A stretch of DNA of 64,000 nucleotides, from contig CAVOIB010000010.1 of the NCBI GenBank assembly GCA_963695975.1, positions 434,001 through 498,000 on the forward strand, given 5' to 3'. The notes beneath the pieces are model-generated. The model worked only from the letters and a program-made list of their open reading frames with translations, was not told where the DNA came from and searched no databases. Within the stretch, counting starts at the first letter, position 1; each line of letters starts with the position of its first letter. Of this stretch, positions 55,385-62,944 are shown one piece after another. Both the position numbers and the translations under genes were made by a program. The DNA comes from JBBQVZ01 sp963695975 (GTDB lineage: Bacteria; Actinomycetota; UBA4738; HRBIN12).

Positions 55385-55689
55385 CCGACGCGTGGCTCGT
55401 CGTCGTGGCGGTGGGCACGGCGACGATCGCGATCAAGGCGATCGGACCGGTGCTGCTCGGCGGTCGCGAGCTTCCGCCGCGCGTCGCGTCGCTCATCGGC
55501 CTGCTGGCACCGGCGCTCCTGGCGGCCCTCGTGGCGATCAACACGTTCGGCGCTGGGCAGTCGCTCGCCGTTGACGAGCGGCTGCTCGGCGTGGCGGCCG
55601 CAGGCGTCGCGATCTGGCGGAAGGCGCCGGTCCTGCTCGTCGTCGTGATCGCCGCGGGGGTGACCGGCGTGACACGAGCCCTGCTCTAG
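55381..55689 (+). CDS. azlD: AzlD family branched-chain amino acid exporter, small subunit
   Basis: 102 residues, three or four membrane helices, containing AIKAIGPVLLGGRELPPRV as in AzlD. The ATG overlaps the azlC TGA (ATGA). Together they form a two-component exporter. A 14-bp palindrome (GACGACG-CGTCGTC, 55702-55715) follows the stop and may help termination before tRNA-Pro. Confidence 0.85.
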   Translation: MTDAWLVVVAVGTATIAIKAIGPVLLGGRELPPRVASLIGLLAPALLAALVAINTFGAGQSLAVDERLLGVAAAGVAIWRKAPVLLVVVIAAGVTGVTRALL

Positions 55690-55737
55690 ACTCCGCGCCG
55701 TGACGACGCGTCGTCGCTACCTCTCGCTCGGATACGG

Positions 55738-55812
55738 TCGGGGCGGCGGGACTCGAACCCGCGACCTCGTGCTCCCAAAGCACGCGCGCTAGCCAGGCTG
55801 CGCTACGCCCCG
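55738..55812 (-). tRNA. tRNA-Pro (anticodon TGG)
   Basis: 75 nt. The acceptor is CGGGGCG/CGCCCCG, the anticodon stem CGTGC/GCACG carries loop TTTGGGA, and the T-loop is TTCGAGT. Anticodon TGG. CCA is not encoded. It stands alone, convergent with azlD. Confidence 0.96.
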
Positions 55813-55892
55813 TAACGTCGATGCTACGACAGATGCTCGCGCTGTTCGGCCGGTGGGCCTTTCGGCCGTTGTGCTACGGGCGCGGGCGGCGA

Positions 55893-55898
55893 TACGTT
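55893..55898 (+). promoter_or_regulatory. -10 box for the gene at 55907 (leaderless)
   Basis: TACGTT lies eight bases before the ATG. Confidence 0.45.
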
Positions 55899-55906
55899 CA
55901 CACCCC

Positions 55907-56317
55907 ATGCAACCCAGCCCTACCCTTCGGCGTCCGAACGCGACCAACGTGGCCGTGATGCTGCTGGCGGTAGCGTTCATCCTGGGGGCGCTCCTGTTCT
56001 TCTTGGTGCTGCGCCCCGCCGGCTCCGGACCCGTGTTCACGGTGTCCGAGGTGAGCGGGACCACCTGTCCGAGCGGCGAGGGCACCCCCGCCTGCTTCGA
56101 ACTGACGGTCCGCAACACCGGGACGGAACGCGCGAACGTCCGCTGCGAGGTGGCGGCCGCCGCGGGAACGACGGCGGCCTTCCTCTCCGGCGGCCCCGTC
56201 TACACCAGTGCGGCGGCGATCGAGCCCGATGTGCCCCTGCCGCTCCTCGTGAAGGTGGACGTCACCAAGGGCAGCGACACCGTGTACGCGCCGAACGTGT
56301 CGTGTGCTCCGGCGTAG
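55907..56317 (+). CDS. Hypothetical membrane-anchored exported protein
   Basis: 136 residues. A short polar N-terminus and one membrane helix (about 15-36, VAVMLLAVAFILGALLFFLV) lead to a small exported beta-rich domain with four Cys (TCPSGEGTPACF, VRCEV, VSCAPA), which could form two disulfides. Resembles a FxxxG-less Ig-like fold; I do not know the family. Leaderless start; convergent with the PhzF gene. Confidence 0.6.
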   Translation: MQPSPTLRRPNATNVAVMLLAVAFILGALLFFLVLRPAGSGPVFTVSEVSGTTCPSGEGTPACFELTVRNTGTERANVRCEVAAAAGTTAAFLSGGPVYTSAAAIEPDVPLPLLVKVDVTKGSDTVYAPNVSCAPA

Positions 56318-56323
56318 CGTTCT

Positions 56324-57184
56324 TCAGATCCGGAACGAACCTTCCCCGACGAAACGGACCCCTCCGCCCACGTGGATCTCGAACGCATCTCCCTCGAGTG
56401 CCACCTCGACGTGAAGGAAGCTCGGACGGCCGACCTGCTCGCCCTGCGCGATGACCAGTCGGCCCGGGGCACCGGCCAAACGGTTCGCCGCGAGGTACGC
56501 GCCCAGCGGCCCGGCGGCTGAGCCGGTGGCCGGATCCTCACCGATCTCGAGCGATCGATCGAACATCCGCGCCACGAGGTCACCCCGCCCGCGTACTGCG
56601 AAGAGATAGAGCGACTCCGTGTCGACCCGCCCGCACACCTCCGCGCATCCAGCGTCGTCACGAACCGCGCTGCGAAGGGTGGCCTCGTCTCGAACCGGCA
56701 CCATGAGGTGCGGCAGACCAGTGGAAACCGGCACGATCGGCAGATCCTCCACGAGATCCGCGACCGACAGTCCGGCCGCCCGGGCGACCGCATCGCGGCC
56801 GTCGAACGCGTCCCCGAACGTCGGCGGGAGCTGCAGCATGGTGCCGCGCCCGCCGGCGAGCTCGATCTTCACCTGAACATCGCCCGCGGCCGAGGTCTGC
56901 GTGACGTCCGGCGCAACCCGGCCCTCCGCGACCAGCGTGAACGCGGTGCCCAGCGTCGGATGGCCCGCGAACGGCAACTCGCTCACCGGGGTGAAGATGC
57001 GCACGTCGTATCCCTCGGGTCGGATCGCCGTCACGAACGTCGTCTCCGAGAACCCGATCTCACGGGCGAGCATCTGCATCATGCCCGCGCCGAGCTCAGG
57101 CGGGGCATCCGTCACGACGCACAGCTGGTTCCCGGCGAACGGCACGTCGGTGAACACGTCCATCAGGCGGAACGCGATCTCCAC
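56324..57184 (-). CDS. PhzF family isomerase/epimerase
   Basis: 286 residues. The catalytic Glu is E47 in GFSETTF; FAGNQL, PFAGHPTLG and EDPATGSAAGPLG are conserved blocks of the diaminopimelate-epimerase-like fold. PhzF itself isomerises a phenazine precursor, but no other phz gene is near, so the real substrate is unknown. GTG start chosen because GATACT stands seven bases upstream. Confidence 0.88.
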   Translation of the reverse strand: MEIAFRLMDVFTDVPFAGNQLCVVTDAPPELGAGMMQMLAREIGFSETTFVTAIRPEGYDVRIFTPVSELPFAGHPTLGTAFTLVAEGRVAPDVTQTSAAGDVQVKIELAGGRGTMLQLPPTFGDAFDGRDAVARAAGLSVADLVEDLPIVPVSTGLPHLMVPVRDEATLRSAVRDDAGCAEVCGRVDTESLYLFAVRGRGDLVARMFDRSLEIGEDPATGSAAGPLGAYLAANRLAGAPGRLVIAQGEQVGRPSFLHVEVALEGDAFEIHVGGGVRFVGEGSFRI

Positions 57185-57191
57185 GGCGGCG

Positions 57192-57197
57192 AGTATC
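57192..57197 (-). promoter_or_regulatory. PhzF gene -10 box (leaderless)
   Basis: GATACT reads on the minus strand seven bases before the GTG at 57184. Confidence 0.45.
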
Positions 57198-57205
57198 CCA
57201 GTTGC

Positions 57206-57211
57206 TAGGCT
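57206..57211 (+). promoter_or_regulatory. tRNA-Gly -10 box
   Basis: TAGGCT lies 12 bp upstream of the mature 5' end of tRNA-Gly, divergent from the PhzF promoter. Confidence 0.4.
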
Positions 57212-57223
57212 GGGGACCGCTCC

Positions 57224-57294
<71 letters not shown>

Positions 57295-57302
57295 CGGTTC
57301 GC

Positions 57303-57710
57303 TCAGCCCGCCTGCTCCAGGATGAACGCGCAGAACTCGTTCCCCTCGGGGTCGGCCATGACCGTCCAGTCGTTGCCGCCGGGGTGCGGATCGACGATCG
57401 TCGCGCCGAGCTCGATGAGGCGCTCGAAGCCCGTGGCGTCGGCCACGTTCACATCCAGGTGGATCCGGACCTTGCCCACCTTGGGCTCGGGGACCTCGTT
57501 GAACCAGAGCGTCGGGAACCCTGGTTCCGGCGGATCGACACAGACGCTGATGTCGGTCTCGGGTGTGAGCCCTTGCGCGGCCAGCCATTCGAGGTCATCG
57601 GTGTCGTAGGGGCGAACGGTCCACCCGAGCGCCGCTGCCCAGAACCGGGCGAGCGAAGCCGGGTGCGCGCAGTCCACACAGATGGAGCGGAGGCCCGGTC
57701 GATCACGCAT
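57303..57710 (-). CDS. VOC (glyoxalase-like) superfamily protein
   Basis: 135 residues with one VOC domain. It has SICVDCAHPASLARFWAAAL and ends PEGNEFCAF, the common signature of small uncharacterised actinobacterial VOC proteins. Metal ligands are not all evident (H20 and E near 127), so catalysis is uncertain. The ATG at 57710 has only a weak -10 (CACACT) eight bases upstream. Confidence 0.8.
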   Translation of the reverse strand: MRDRPGLRSICVDCAHPASLARFWAAALGWTVRPYDTDDLEWLAAQGLTPETDISVCVDPPEPGFPTLWFNEVPEPKVGKVRIHLDVNVADATGFERLIELGATIVDPHPGGNDWTVMADPEGNEFCAFILEQAG

Positions 57711-57752
57711 CGCGCCCGAGTGTGCGGACGTCGACGAGCGGGCGTCAAGACG

Positions 57753-57758
57753 TACGCT
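57753..57758 (+). promoter_or_regulatory. Dps-like gene -10 box
   Basis: TACGCT lies 28 bp before the ATG at 57787, giving a leader of about 22 nt with AAGGAGG. Confidence 0.4.
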
Positions 57759-57786
57759 GGAGATAGAAGATATGAAGGAGGAATCC

Positions 57787-58278
57787 ATGACCGGCACGAT
57801 GCACACGACACGCCACGACCTCCCCGCCGAACAGCGGGAGGCGCTGGTGGCGCTGCTGAACGGGCAGCTCGCCGACACGTTTGACCTGTACTCGCAGACG
57901 AAGTTCGCTCACTGGAACGTCAAAGGGAGCGACTTCATCCAGCTGCATCTGCTCTTCGATCAGTTCGCGGAGCACCTGATCGGGTTCGTCGATCTGATCG
58001 CGGAGCGCGCGACGACGCTCGGGGGGACCGCCCTCGGCACCGCACGGATGGCGGCCGCCGACTCCACGCTGGTCGAGTACCCGGCCGGCGCGCTGAACGG
58101 CATGGACGCCGTGACGGCGCTCGCCGACCGGTTCGCGGCGTACGGGGAGAGCTCGAGGAGCGCGATAGACGCATCGGAGAAGCTCGGCGACACGGACACG
58201 AGCGATCTGTTCACCGAGGTTTCGCGTCAGGTGGACACGGACCTCTGGTTCCTGGAGGCGCACCTCCAGAAGGGGTAG
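57787..58278 (+). CDS. dps: Dps-family DNA-protecting ferritin
   Basis: 163 residues, four-helix ferritin-like. The Dps ferroxidase signature HWNVKGSDFIQLHLLFDQF is present, and D/E ligands follow in GFVDLIAERA. Dps stores iron, consumes peroxide and binds DNA during stress. The ATG at 57787 is chosen for AAGGAGG five bases upstream; an ATG five codons earlier would place that sequence inside the gene. Confidence 0.9.
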   Translation: MTGTMHTTRHDLPAEQREALVALLNGQLADTFDLYSQTKFAHWNVKGSDFIQLHLLFDQFAEHLIGFVDLIAERATTLGGTALGTARMAAADSTLVEYPAGALNGMDAVTALADRFAAYGESSRSAIDASEKLGDTDTSDLFTEVSRQVDTDLWFLEAHLQKG

Positions 58279-58329
58279 TTCAGCCCACACCCCTTGAGCA
58301 CCAGCCAGGCGTCCCCATGAGGCGAGGGC

Positions 58330-58349
58330 AACCGTTGAACTAGACGGTT
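58330..58349 (+). terminator. Hairpin downstream of dps
   Basis: AACCGT, eight bases, ACGGTT forms a six-pair stem 51 bp after the dps stop. No U-tract. Confidence 0.3.
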
Positions 58350-58444
58350 CGGGGCGCACCCCCCTTGGCGCCGGTCACGGGCCAAGGCCCGAGTCTCACG
58401 CCAGGACTGGAGGCGGCACGTAAGTCTCGAAGACGTCGAGCGGT

Positions 58445-58450
58445 TAGGGT
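58445..58450 (+). promoter_or_regulatory. -10 box before the leader ORF of the cyclase gene
   Basis: TAGGGT lies five bases before the GTG at 58456. Confidence 0.35.
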
Positions 58451-58455
58451 GCATC

Positions 58456-58497
58456 GTGGGTCTCTGTCCAGCCGGAGGAGAGGTTGCACGCCAGTAA
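58456..58497 (+). CDS. Possible 13-codon leader ORF in frame with the MerR-like/cyclase gene
   Basis: GTG to TAA encodes MGLCPAGGEVARQ, with a TAGGGT box five bases upstream. It is in the same frame as the downstream cyclase reading frame, which stays open right after this TAA. It could be a regulatory leader peptide, or the true 5' end of the cyclase gene interrupted by a nonsense codon. It is too short to judge by composition. Confidence 0.3.
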   Translation: MGLCPAGGEVARQ

Positions 58498-58644
58498 GCC
58501 CGGGCAGCGAGTGCTGGGGGGTGCTCCATAACTGCGGACGCCTCGATCGGCCGAGATGAGCTCGCCTCTCGCGCCAACGTCGCCCCCGAGCGGGTCGACG
58601 AGCTGTCACAGCTGGGCCTGCTCGAGGCCGATGGCGATCGGTTC

Positions 58645-59751
58645 GTGACGGCGGACGTCGGCCGGATCGCGGTCGTGGAAGCCTTGGTTGGTGCCGGTGT
58701 TCCGCTCATGGAACTCGCCGAGACCGCAGCCGCTGGCGTCGTGTCGCTCGCGTGGTTCGAAGGCGTGCTGCCCCCATCTCCCGAACTCGGAGACAGGTCG
58801 TATCGAGAGGTGCTCAAGCAGCTCGACCTGCCGGCCGCTCTCGTCTCCACCTTGTTCGAGATCTGGGGGGTCCCTCAGCCGCCTCTCGACGATCGCATCC
58901 GGGACGACGACGAGCGACTGTTCCGCTTCCTGGCGCCCGCCTATGAGACGCTCGGCCGCGACGATCAGAGATTCCTCGAAGCAACGCGGTACTTCGGCGA
59001 CAACGCGCGTCGGACCGCCGAGGCTCAGATCGCCTTCTATCGTCGCGGGATCTTGGAGCCCCTCCTGGCGGCGGGCCTGTCCTTGAAAGAGATCGTGGAG
59101 AAGATCAATCCGATCACGAACGAGGTGATGCGACCGGGCGTACACGAACTCCTCCTTTGGCTGAACCGGCGTCACATCGACGCCCTGAACATGCAGATGC
59201 TCGTCCAGCTCGTCGAGTCGGCTCTGCTCGACGCGGGCGTCGAGATCGCCCGCGAGCAGCGACATCCCGCGATCTCGTTCCTCGATCTGTCGGGATTCAC
59301 CAGGTTGACCGACGATGCCGGCGACGAACAGGCTGTCTCGCTCGCCGCGGGGCTGTCCGACCTCGTCAGGACATCGGCCCTGCAGTTCGGCGGCATCGCG
59401 GTCAAGTTGTTGGGGGACGGTGTGATGTTCCACTTCCCTGATCCGGCGGACGCGGTCCGCTGCGCCTTGTACCTGCTGCCCGAAGCGGCCAGGCACCAGC
59501 TTCCACCGGCTCGGGTAGGCATACACGCGGGCCCGGTCGTGTTCCGGGACGGTGACTACTTCGGGCGGACGGTGAACCTGGCCTCCAGGATCACGGATTA
59601 CGCGCGTCCGAATGAGGTTCTCGTGTCGCAGTCGGTCGTCGATTGGGTTGGCGAGACGGAGGGCGTGACGTTCGAACGTATCGGGCCCGTGTCGCTCAAG
59701 GGTGTCTCGGAACCCGTCGTCCTCCACGCGGTACGGGCCCTCCACGCCTAG
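58645..59751 (+). CDS. MerR-like HTH / class III nucleotide cyclase, conventional start missing
   Basis: 368 residues from the first GTG. The C-terminal cyclase domain (about 205-360) has FLDLSGFTRLTDD and LLGDGVMFHFPD metal-binding Asp residues and RTVNLASR. The usual purine-selecting Lys is K255 (AVKLLGD). Coding clearly extends upstream without ATG, GTG or TTG: from ATA at 58528 the frame encodes ITADASIGRDELASRANV, which completes a MerR-like winged helix. So the true start is probably non-canonical (ATA at 58528, after GGGGGG) or lost. Related proteins in actinobacteria have this HTH-linker-cyclase layout. Confidence 0.8.
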   Translation: MTADVGRIAVVEALVGAGVPLMELAETAAAGVVSLAWFEGVLPPSPELGDRSYREVLKQLDLPAALVSTLFEIWGVPQPPLDDRIRDDDERLFRFLAPAYETLGRDDQRFLEATRYFGDNARRTAEAQIAFYRRGILEPLLAAGLSLKEIVEKINPITNEVMRPGVHELLLWLNRRHIDALNMQMLVQLVESALLDAGVEIAREQRHPAISFLDLSGFTRLTDDAGDEQAVSLAAGLSDLVRTSALQFGGIAVKLLGDGVMFHFPDPADAVRCALYLLPEAARHQLPPARVGIHAGPVVFRDGDYFGRTVNLASRITDYARPNEVLVSQSVVDWVGETEGVTFERIGPVSLKGVSEPVVLHAVRALHA

Positions 59752-59777
59752 CGGAGTCGGATTCCTCGATGAGTCTC

Positions 59778-59792
59778 GTCTAGCAACTAGAC
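59778..59792. terminator. Small perfect hairpin after the cyclase gene
   Basis: GTCTAG-CAA-CTAGAC, six pairs, lies 26 bp after the cyclase stop, the first of two hairpins in an 85-bp convergent gap. Confidence 0.35.
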
Positions 59793-59806
59793 CCTATGAG
59801 GCGAAT

Positions 59807-59825
59807 GGAAGGCTCTATGCCTTCC
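59807..59825. terminator. Hairpin between cyclase and DinB genes
   Basis: GGAAGGC, five bases, GCCTTCC, seven perfect pairs, 11 bp from the DinB stop. It could end transcription from either side. Confidence 0.45.
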
Positions 59826-59836
59826 TCGAAAGCTCG

Positions 59837-60349
59837 TCAGGACGCGGGTGTGATCTCCACGACCCGGCCCTCCTGGACGCCGAAGTCCAAGACATCGATG
59901 GCCGGCGGTTCCACGCCGAGCGCCGTGAGGATCGTGCAGACCTGGCTCCGATGATCGGTGCCGTGTTGCAGCACCCCTGCGAGCTGGATACCCACCGCGA
60001 TGTTCCTCTCGTACCCGTCATTCTCGTCGACCTCGTTGAGAACAGCATCCGGATCGAGGTCCTGTGCCAGGAGCCGCGACCAAACGGGGCCGTGGCTCTC
60101 CATCGCGGCCCGGAGCTCCGAGAGGTGCATGTCGTCCTCGTCGATGAGGGAGGCGCGGTCACCGGTCGCAACGAACAGGTCCCAGGCGTCGCTCCCGATG
60201 CAGTGGCGCAGCGTGTCGAGGATCGAGCCGTAGGTCCCCGGGACGGTGGCCTCCAGCTGATGAGGGCTGAGCGGGAGGCACGCATCGACCAACCGCAGCG
60301 TCGCCCACACGTGATGCGCGAACGCGTCCTCCATCAAAGACCTGCCCAT
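59837..60349 (-). CDS. DinB family protein
   Basis: 170 residues, helical. Metal ligands H49 (LRHCIGSDAWDL) and H129/H133 (QHGTDHRSQV) match DinB four-helix proteins, which often act as thiol-dependent transferases. Function unknown. The ATG at 60349 has TACAGT six bases upstream and no Shine-Dalgarno. Confidence 0.85.
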   Translation of the reverse strand: MGRSLMEDAFAHHVWATLRLVDACLPLSPHQLEATVPGTYGSILDTLRHCIGSDAWDLFVATGDRASLIDEDDMHLSELRAAMESHGPVWSRLLAQDLDPDAVLNEVDENDGYERNIAVGIQLAGVLQHGTDHRSQVCTILTALGVEPPAIDVLDFGVQEGRVVEITPAS

Positions 60350-60355
60350 GGGGCC

Positions 60356-60361
60356 ACTGTA
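60356..60361 (-). promoter_or_regulatory. DinB gene -10 box (leaderless)
   Basis: TACAGT reads on the minus strand six bases before the ATG at 60349. Confidence 0.5.
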
Positions 60362-60480
60362 GCAAGGCCCTGTGGCACGCCGAACCCACGGCCGAGCAGG
60401 CTTCCGGTGTAATGCTCATCAACCCGGCATAGCTCGCATCCCGACTTCGCCCGGTCCGCGGGCTTGTCGCGAGAGTTACT

Positions 60481-60540
60481 GCTCGCGCGGGGATCGCGTG
60501 ACCAATCAGACCTTTTGAGGCAAGTGAGGCTGACACCGCC
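60481..60540. repeat. Imperfect intergenic repeat, copy A
   Basis: This segment shares CTCG-GCGGGG, CGCGTGACC and GCAAG-GAG blocks, in the same order and spacing, with 61081-61138. Both copies are between small genes. Shorter matches to CGGGGCGCGTG occur at 62246-62258 and 62877-62889. Confidence 0.35.
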
Positions 60541-60947
60541 TATACACCCTCCGCCAACTGGCGTGCATACTCCTCGGCGTCGTAGCTCCCGATCGAGGCG
60601 GCGATAAGGCCATCCTCGTCGATCGTCCACGACTCGAAGCCATCCACCCGAACCGCGTTGCCGGTGCCGCCCGGGCCGGTATTCGTCCCGGTGAAGGTCC
60701 AGTGGTACTCGATCCGATCCCCGTTTACGACGAGGTCGCGGAAGAAGACCTGCATGTCGGGGAGGGCCTCGTAGAAGCTGGCGGCGACCACGGCCAGGGC
60801 GTCGCGGCCCACCGCCGGCGGTCCACCGTTGATCGCGAGCGAGCCCCCTGGCGCGTAATGCGCGGCGACGGCCACCGGGTCCATGCTGCACCACGCCGCG
60901 GTGTAGTCCTCTGCGAACCCGCGAAGCTGCTTGGGATCCGGCGTCAT
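60540..60947 (-). CDS. SnoaL/NTF2-like protein
   Basis: 135 residues, starting MTPDPKQLRGFAEDYTAAW. It has the NTF2-like cone: N-terminal helices, GRDALAVVAASFYEALPDMQVFF, then beta strands IEYHWTFTGTN. Members include polyketide cyclases, isomerases and many of unknown function. GCGGAGG lies five bases before the ATG. No partner genes indicate a substrate. Confidence 0.82.
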   Translation of the reverse strand: MTPDPKQLRGFAEDYTAAWCSMDPVAVAAHYAPGGSLAINGGPPAVGRDALAVVAASFYEALPDMQVFFRDLVVNGDRIEYHWTFTGTNTGPGGTGNAVRVDGFESWTIDEDGLIAASIGSYDAEEYARQLAEGV

Positions 60948-61016
60948 GCTGCCTCCGCTGTCGGTGCAGCCGACTCTACGCGTGGCAACGGCCCCCCTGC
61001 ACGCAAGGAACGACGA

Positions 61017-61037
61017 CGCGCCCCGCTGACGGGCGCG
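61017..61037. other. GC-rich hairpin in the gap upstream of the SnoaL gene
   Basis: CGCGCCC, seven bases, GGGCGCG forms a perfect seven-pair stem. It may serve as a terminator for minus-strand transcription from the YCII gene. Otherwise the 268-bp gap 60948-61215 holds repeat copy B and no gene. Confidence 0.3.
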
Positions 61038-61080
61038 CCAGGCGACGTGAAGGTCGGGTCCTGCACTAATCACGTGGTGG

Positions 61081-61138
61081 CGTCTCGTGCGGGGGCGCGT
61101 GACCGATTTGAGCCCATAACGCAAGCGAGGGCGACGCC
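61081..61138. repeat. Imperfect intergenic repeat, copy B
   Basis: Second copy of the element at 60481-60540; CGCGTGACC followed 16-18 bases later by GCAAG(C/T)GAGG is shared. Confidence 0.35.
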
Positions 61139-61215
61139 TCCCGGCTCTGTCGGCGCAGCGATGTGCTTTGAGCTCTCAGAGACACTACTCTCGGTCGCGA
61201 CCCTTCGGAGCGGAC

Positions 61216-61470
61216 CTACATGACCTTCCACTCCTTGGCCCAATGCCGCTCAAGGAGGTCCGCCTTGAGGAACGGGTCGTCTGCCACGAGCCGTTCGGCC
61301 TCAGCCTCCGAATCCGCCTCGAAGGTGACGAGCCCACCAGACCTGTCGGCGAAGGGTCCGCCGAGGTACTCCCGCAATCCGAGGTCCTGCCAGTAGGCAG
61401 CGTGCGCGGGAGCGACCGATCGCACGCGGTGAGGCGCATCTGCCATCAGGTAGAAGAACAAAAAGCGCAT
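61216..61470 (-). CDS. YCII-related protein
   Basis: 84 residues, starting MRFLFFYLMAD. A ferredoxin-like fold with a conserved His in PAHAAYWQDL and the DDPF motif of YCII proteins. The family includes dehalogenase-like and sigma-factor-linked proteins; function unknown. GGGAGG eight bases before the ATG supports the start. Confidence 0.82.
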   Translation of the reverse strand: MRFLFFYLMADAPHRVRSVAPAHAAYWQDLGLREYLGGPFADRSGGLVTFEADSEAEAERLVADDPFLKADLLERHWAKEWKVM

Positions 61471-61534
61471 GGAACGTCCTCCCTCGATCGCCGACCCGCG
61501 TCTCTTCCGCCCGAATCGGCCCACGCTCTGCGTC

Positions 61535-61981
61535 CTACATCGCGTGAGCCGTGTACTCGCTCCGACGGTAGAGCATGAGGGCCAGCATCGCGGCGACCGA
61601 TGCGGCGCAGTACGCCCCGCAGAGCGCGCTGTCGGTGACGTTGAACCAGACCAAGCAGAGGAACGGGATCACGGGGATGACCATCGCGGCGGCCATCTCG
61701 GCACAGCTCCTCCATCCGTGACCTCGGTGGCGCATCCACGCGACCATCGGCACGGTCATGCTGATGGCCACCACGAGCAAGATCGTGATCGGGTGGCGGA
61801 TGAGAGCCTGATCGAACGTCATCCCGATGGCGGTGAGGTAGATCGCGACGCCGACGAACATCCCGATCGCCATGGCCACGATCATCTCGACGAAGTGCCG
61901 CCAGAACCTGGACGTGTGTCCCTCGTGACCGGCGTGGACGGACATCGCGTGACCGTCTTTGTGAGTGGGGGATCTAGCCAT
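61535..61981 (-). CDS. Four-helix membrane protein with His-rich N-terminus
   Basis: 148 residues. The first 30 residues hold six His (HKDGHAMSVHAGHEGHTSRF), then four membrane helices to the end. The His-rich tail suggests metal contact, and similar proteins sit near heavy-metal transport genes as far as I recall, but this is inference. Strong GGAGGTGA before the ATG. It lies 23 bp downstream of a 38-residue membrane peptide gene. Confidence 0.7.
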   Translation of the reverse strand: MARSPTHKDGHAMSVHAGHEGHTSRFWRHFVEMIVAMAIGMFVGVAIYLTAIGMTFDQALIRHPITILLVVAISMTVPMVAWMRHRGHGWRSCAEMAAAMVIPVIPFLCLVWFNVTDSALCGAYCAASVAAMLALMLYRRSEYTAHAM

Positions 61982-62004
61982 TCGAGGTCACCTCCTCGCG
62001 TCGC

Positions 62005-62121
62005 TCAGTGTGCGGGCACACCCTGCTCACGACGCCGATTGGATCTGCGGATCGCAGAACTGATCCCGTATGCGAAGAGCCCACAGCAGATCACCGCGCC
62101 GATGATGCCTAAGTCCGTCAT
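62005..62121 (-). CDS. Small single-span membrane peptide (38 aa)
   Basis: ATG to TGA encodes MTDLGIIGAVICCGLFAYGI then a basic tail with SSAIRRSNRRRE: one membrane helix with two Cys and a positively charged end, a typical small N-out inner-membrane topology. A GGAGG lies 12 bases upstream and CCTCC nine bases before that could pair with it, hiding the site. The next gene on the strand is the His-rich membrane protein, so they form a likely two-gene operon. Confidence 0.55.
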   Translation of the reverse strand: MTDLGIIGAVICCGLFAYGISSAIRRSNRRREQGVPAH

Positions 62122-62308
62122 TGCCCGGCCACACCTCCCTCGTACCAGGAGGGAATCAAACCGCCATCTGAGTTGGGAGGGCAGAGGCGAAAGACCCTTC
62201 GCTCACATGCCCCCAGGATTCTCGGCTCCATGGGCGGCTGCCTGCGCCGGGGCGCGTGGCCGTCATGAGAGGTGTGCGGACCCTGGTTTGAGGGTTCAGG
62301 CGCGATTG
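62122..62308. other. 187-bp intergenic region
   Basis: It carries the leader hairpin of the small membrane peptide gene (CCTCC and GGAGG near 62131-62152) and a CGGGGCGCGTG repeat core at 62246-62258. No other gene is seen. Confidence 0.35.
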
Positions 62309-62719
62309 CTACGCGCGCCCGCGCGTGATGTCCTCGACGGCCCTAGCGATCCCCGCCCCGCCGTCCTCGACCAACTCCAAGTAGAGGCGAGCCCACGCGA
62401 TCCTCCCCTCGCGAATCCCGTTGATGATGACGCCTCGCATTTCCATCGGCGACCCGTCGCGTCGCGTACCGTGGATCCTCCACTCGCTCCACTCCTCGTC
62501 GTCCGAGGAGGATGTACGGAGTAGTTCTCCGCGAAGGTCCGGGACGTCACGGAAGATCGATGACCAGTTCGTGTGCACCTGATCGCGCCCACTGAACGCT
62601 CGATCCGGATGGGCTGGCTGCTCGCTCTCGTAACCCGGCGCGAAACACTCAACGAAGCCTTCGATGTCATGGGCGTTCATCGCTCTCAGGAGCCGCTCAG
62701 CCACCGGCACACCCTTCAT
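62309..62719 (-). CDS. NTF2-like / SnoaL-like protein
   Basis: 136 residues, starting MKGVPVAERLLRAMNAHDIEGFV. It follows the SnoaL pattern of conserved aromatic and Asp positions (CFAPGYESEQPAHPDRAFSG, WSSIFRDVPDL, EWSEWRIHGT). No catalytic assignment is possible. AAGGGAAC upstream of the ATG. It is unrelated in sequence to the NTF2-like gene at 60540 beyond the fold. Confidence 0.8.
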   Translation of the reverse strand: MKGVPVAERLLRAMNAHDIEGFVECFAPGYESEQPAHPDRAFSGRDQVHTNWSSIFRDVPDLRGELLRTSSSDDEEWSEWRIHGTRRDGSPMEMRGVIINGIREGRIAWARLYLELVEDGGAGIARAVEDITRGRA

Positions 62720-62944
62720 GCCTGTTCCCTTCTGCCTGCGGAGACCAGTTCGCCTTGTCCTTCGCGCTCGGTGGCTCGTACATCCTCACTCCACGGTGGA
62801 GCTGCTGGCGTTCTCGACACATCATCGAACGGGGTCGTGGGAATTGCGAACTGGAGGACCGCGGGCGGCAGCCCGCGCCGGGGCGCGTGACTAGTCTGGC
62901 CCTCTATTGCGCTGGGGCGCGGGCACCAGTACCGGAGGATTAGC

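Larger units (their letters stand above)
58279..58527. other. 249-bp region between dps and the cyclase gene
   Basis: It holds a hairpin after dps, GC-rich sequence without a clear gene, and a 13-codon leader ORF with its own -10 box (58445-58497). The structured middle part (58350-58440) shows no RNA family I recognise. Confidence 0.4.

Noticed and set aside
56324..57184. PhzF as evidence for a phenazine pathway
   Set aside because: No other phz genes are present; PhzF-fold proteins are common stand-alone enzymes of unknown substrate.
60350..60536. Minus-strand frame starting at 60536 that runs into the DinB gene in another frame
   Set aside because: Its second half is a shadow of DinB and the first half has no ribosome-binding site or recognisable composition.
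61081..61138. Repeat considered as an integron attC site
   Set aside because: No paired core sites with the GTTRRRY pattern and no integrase gene nearby.
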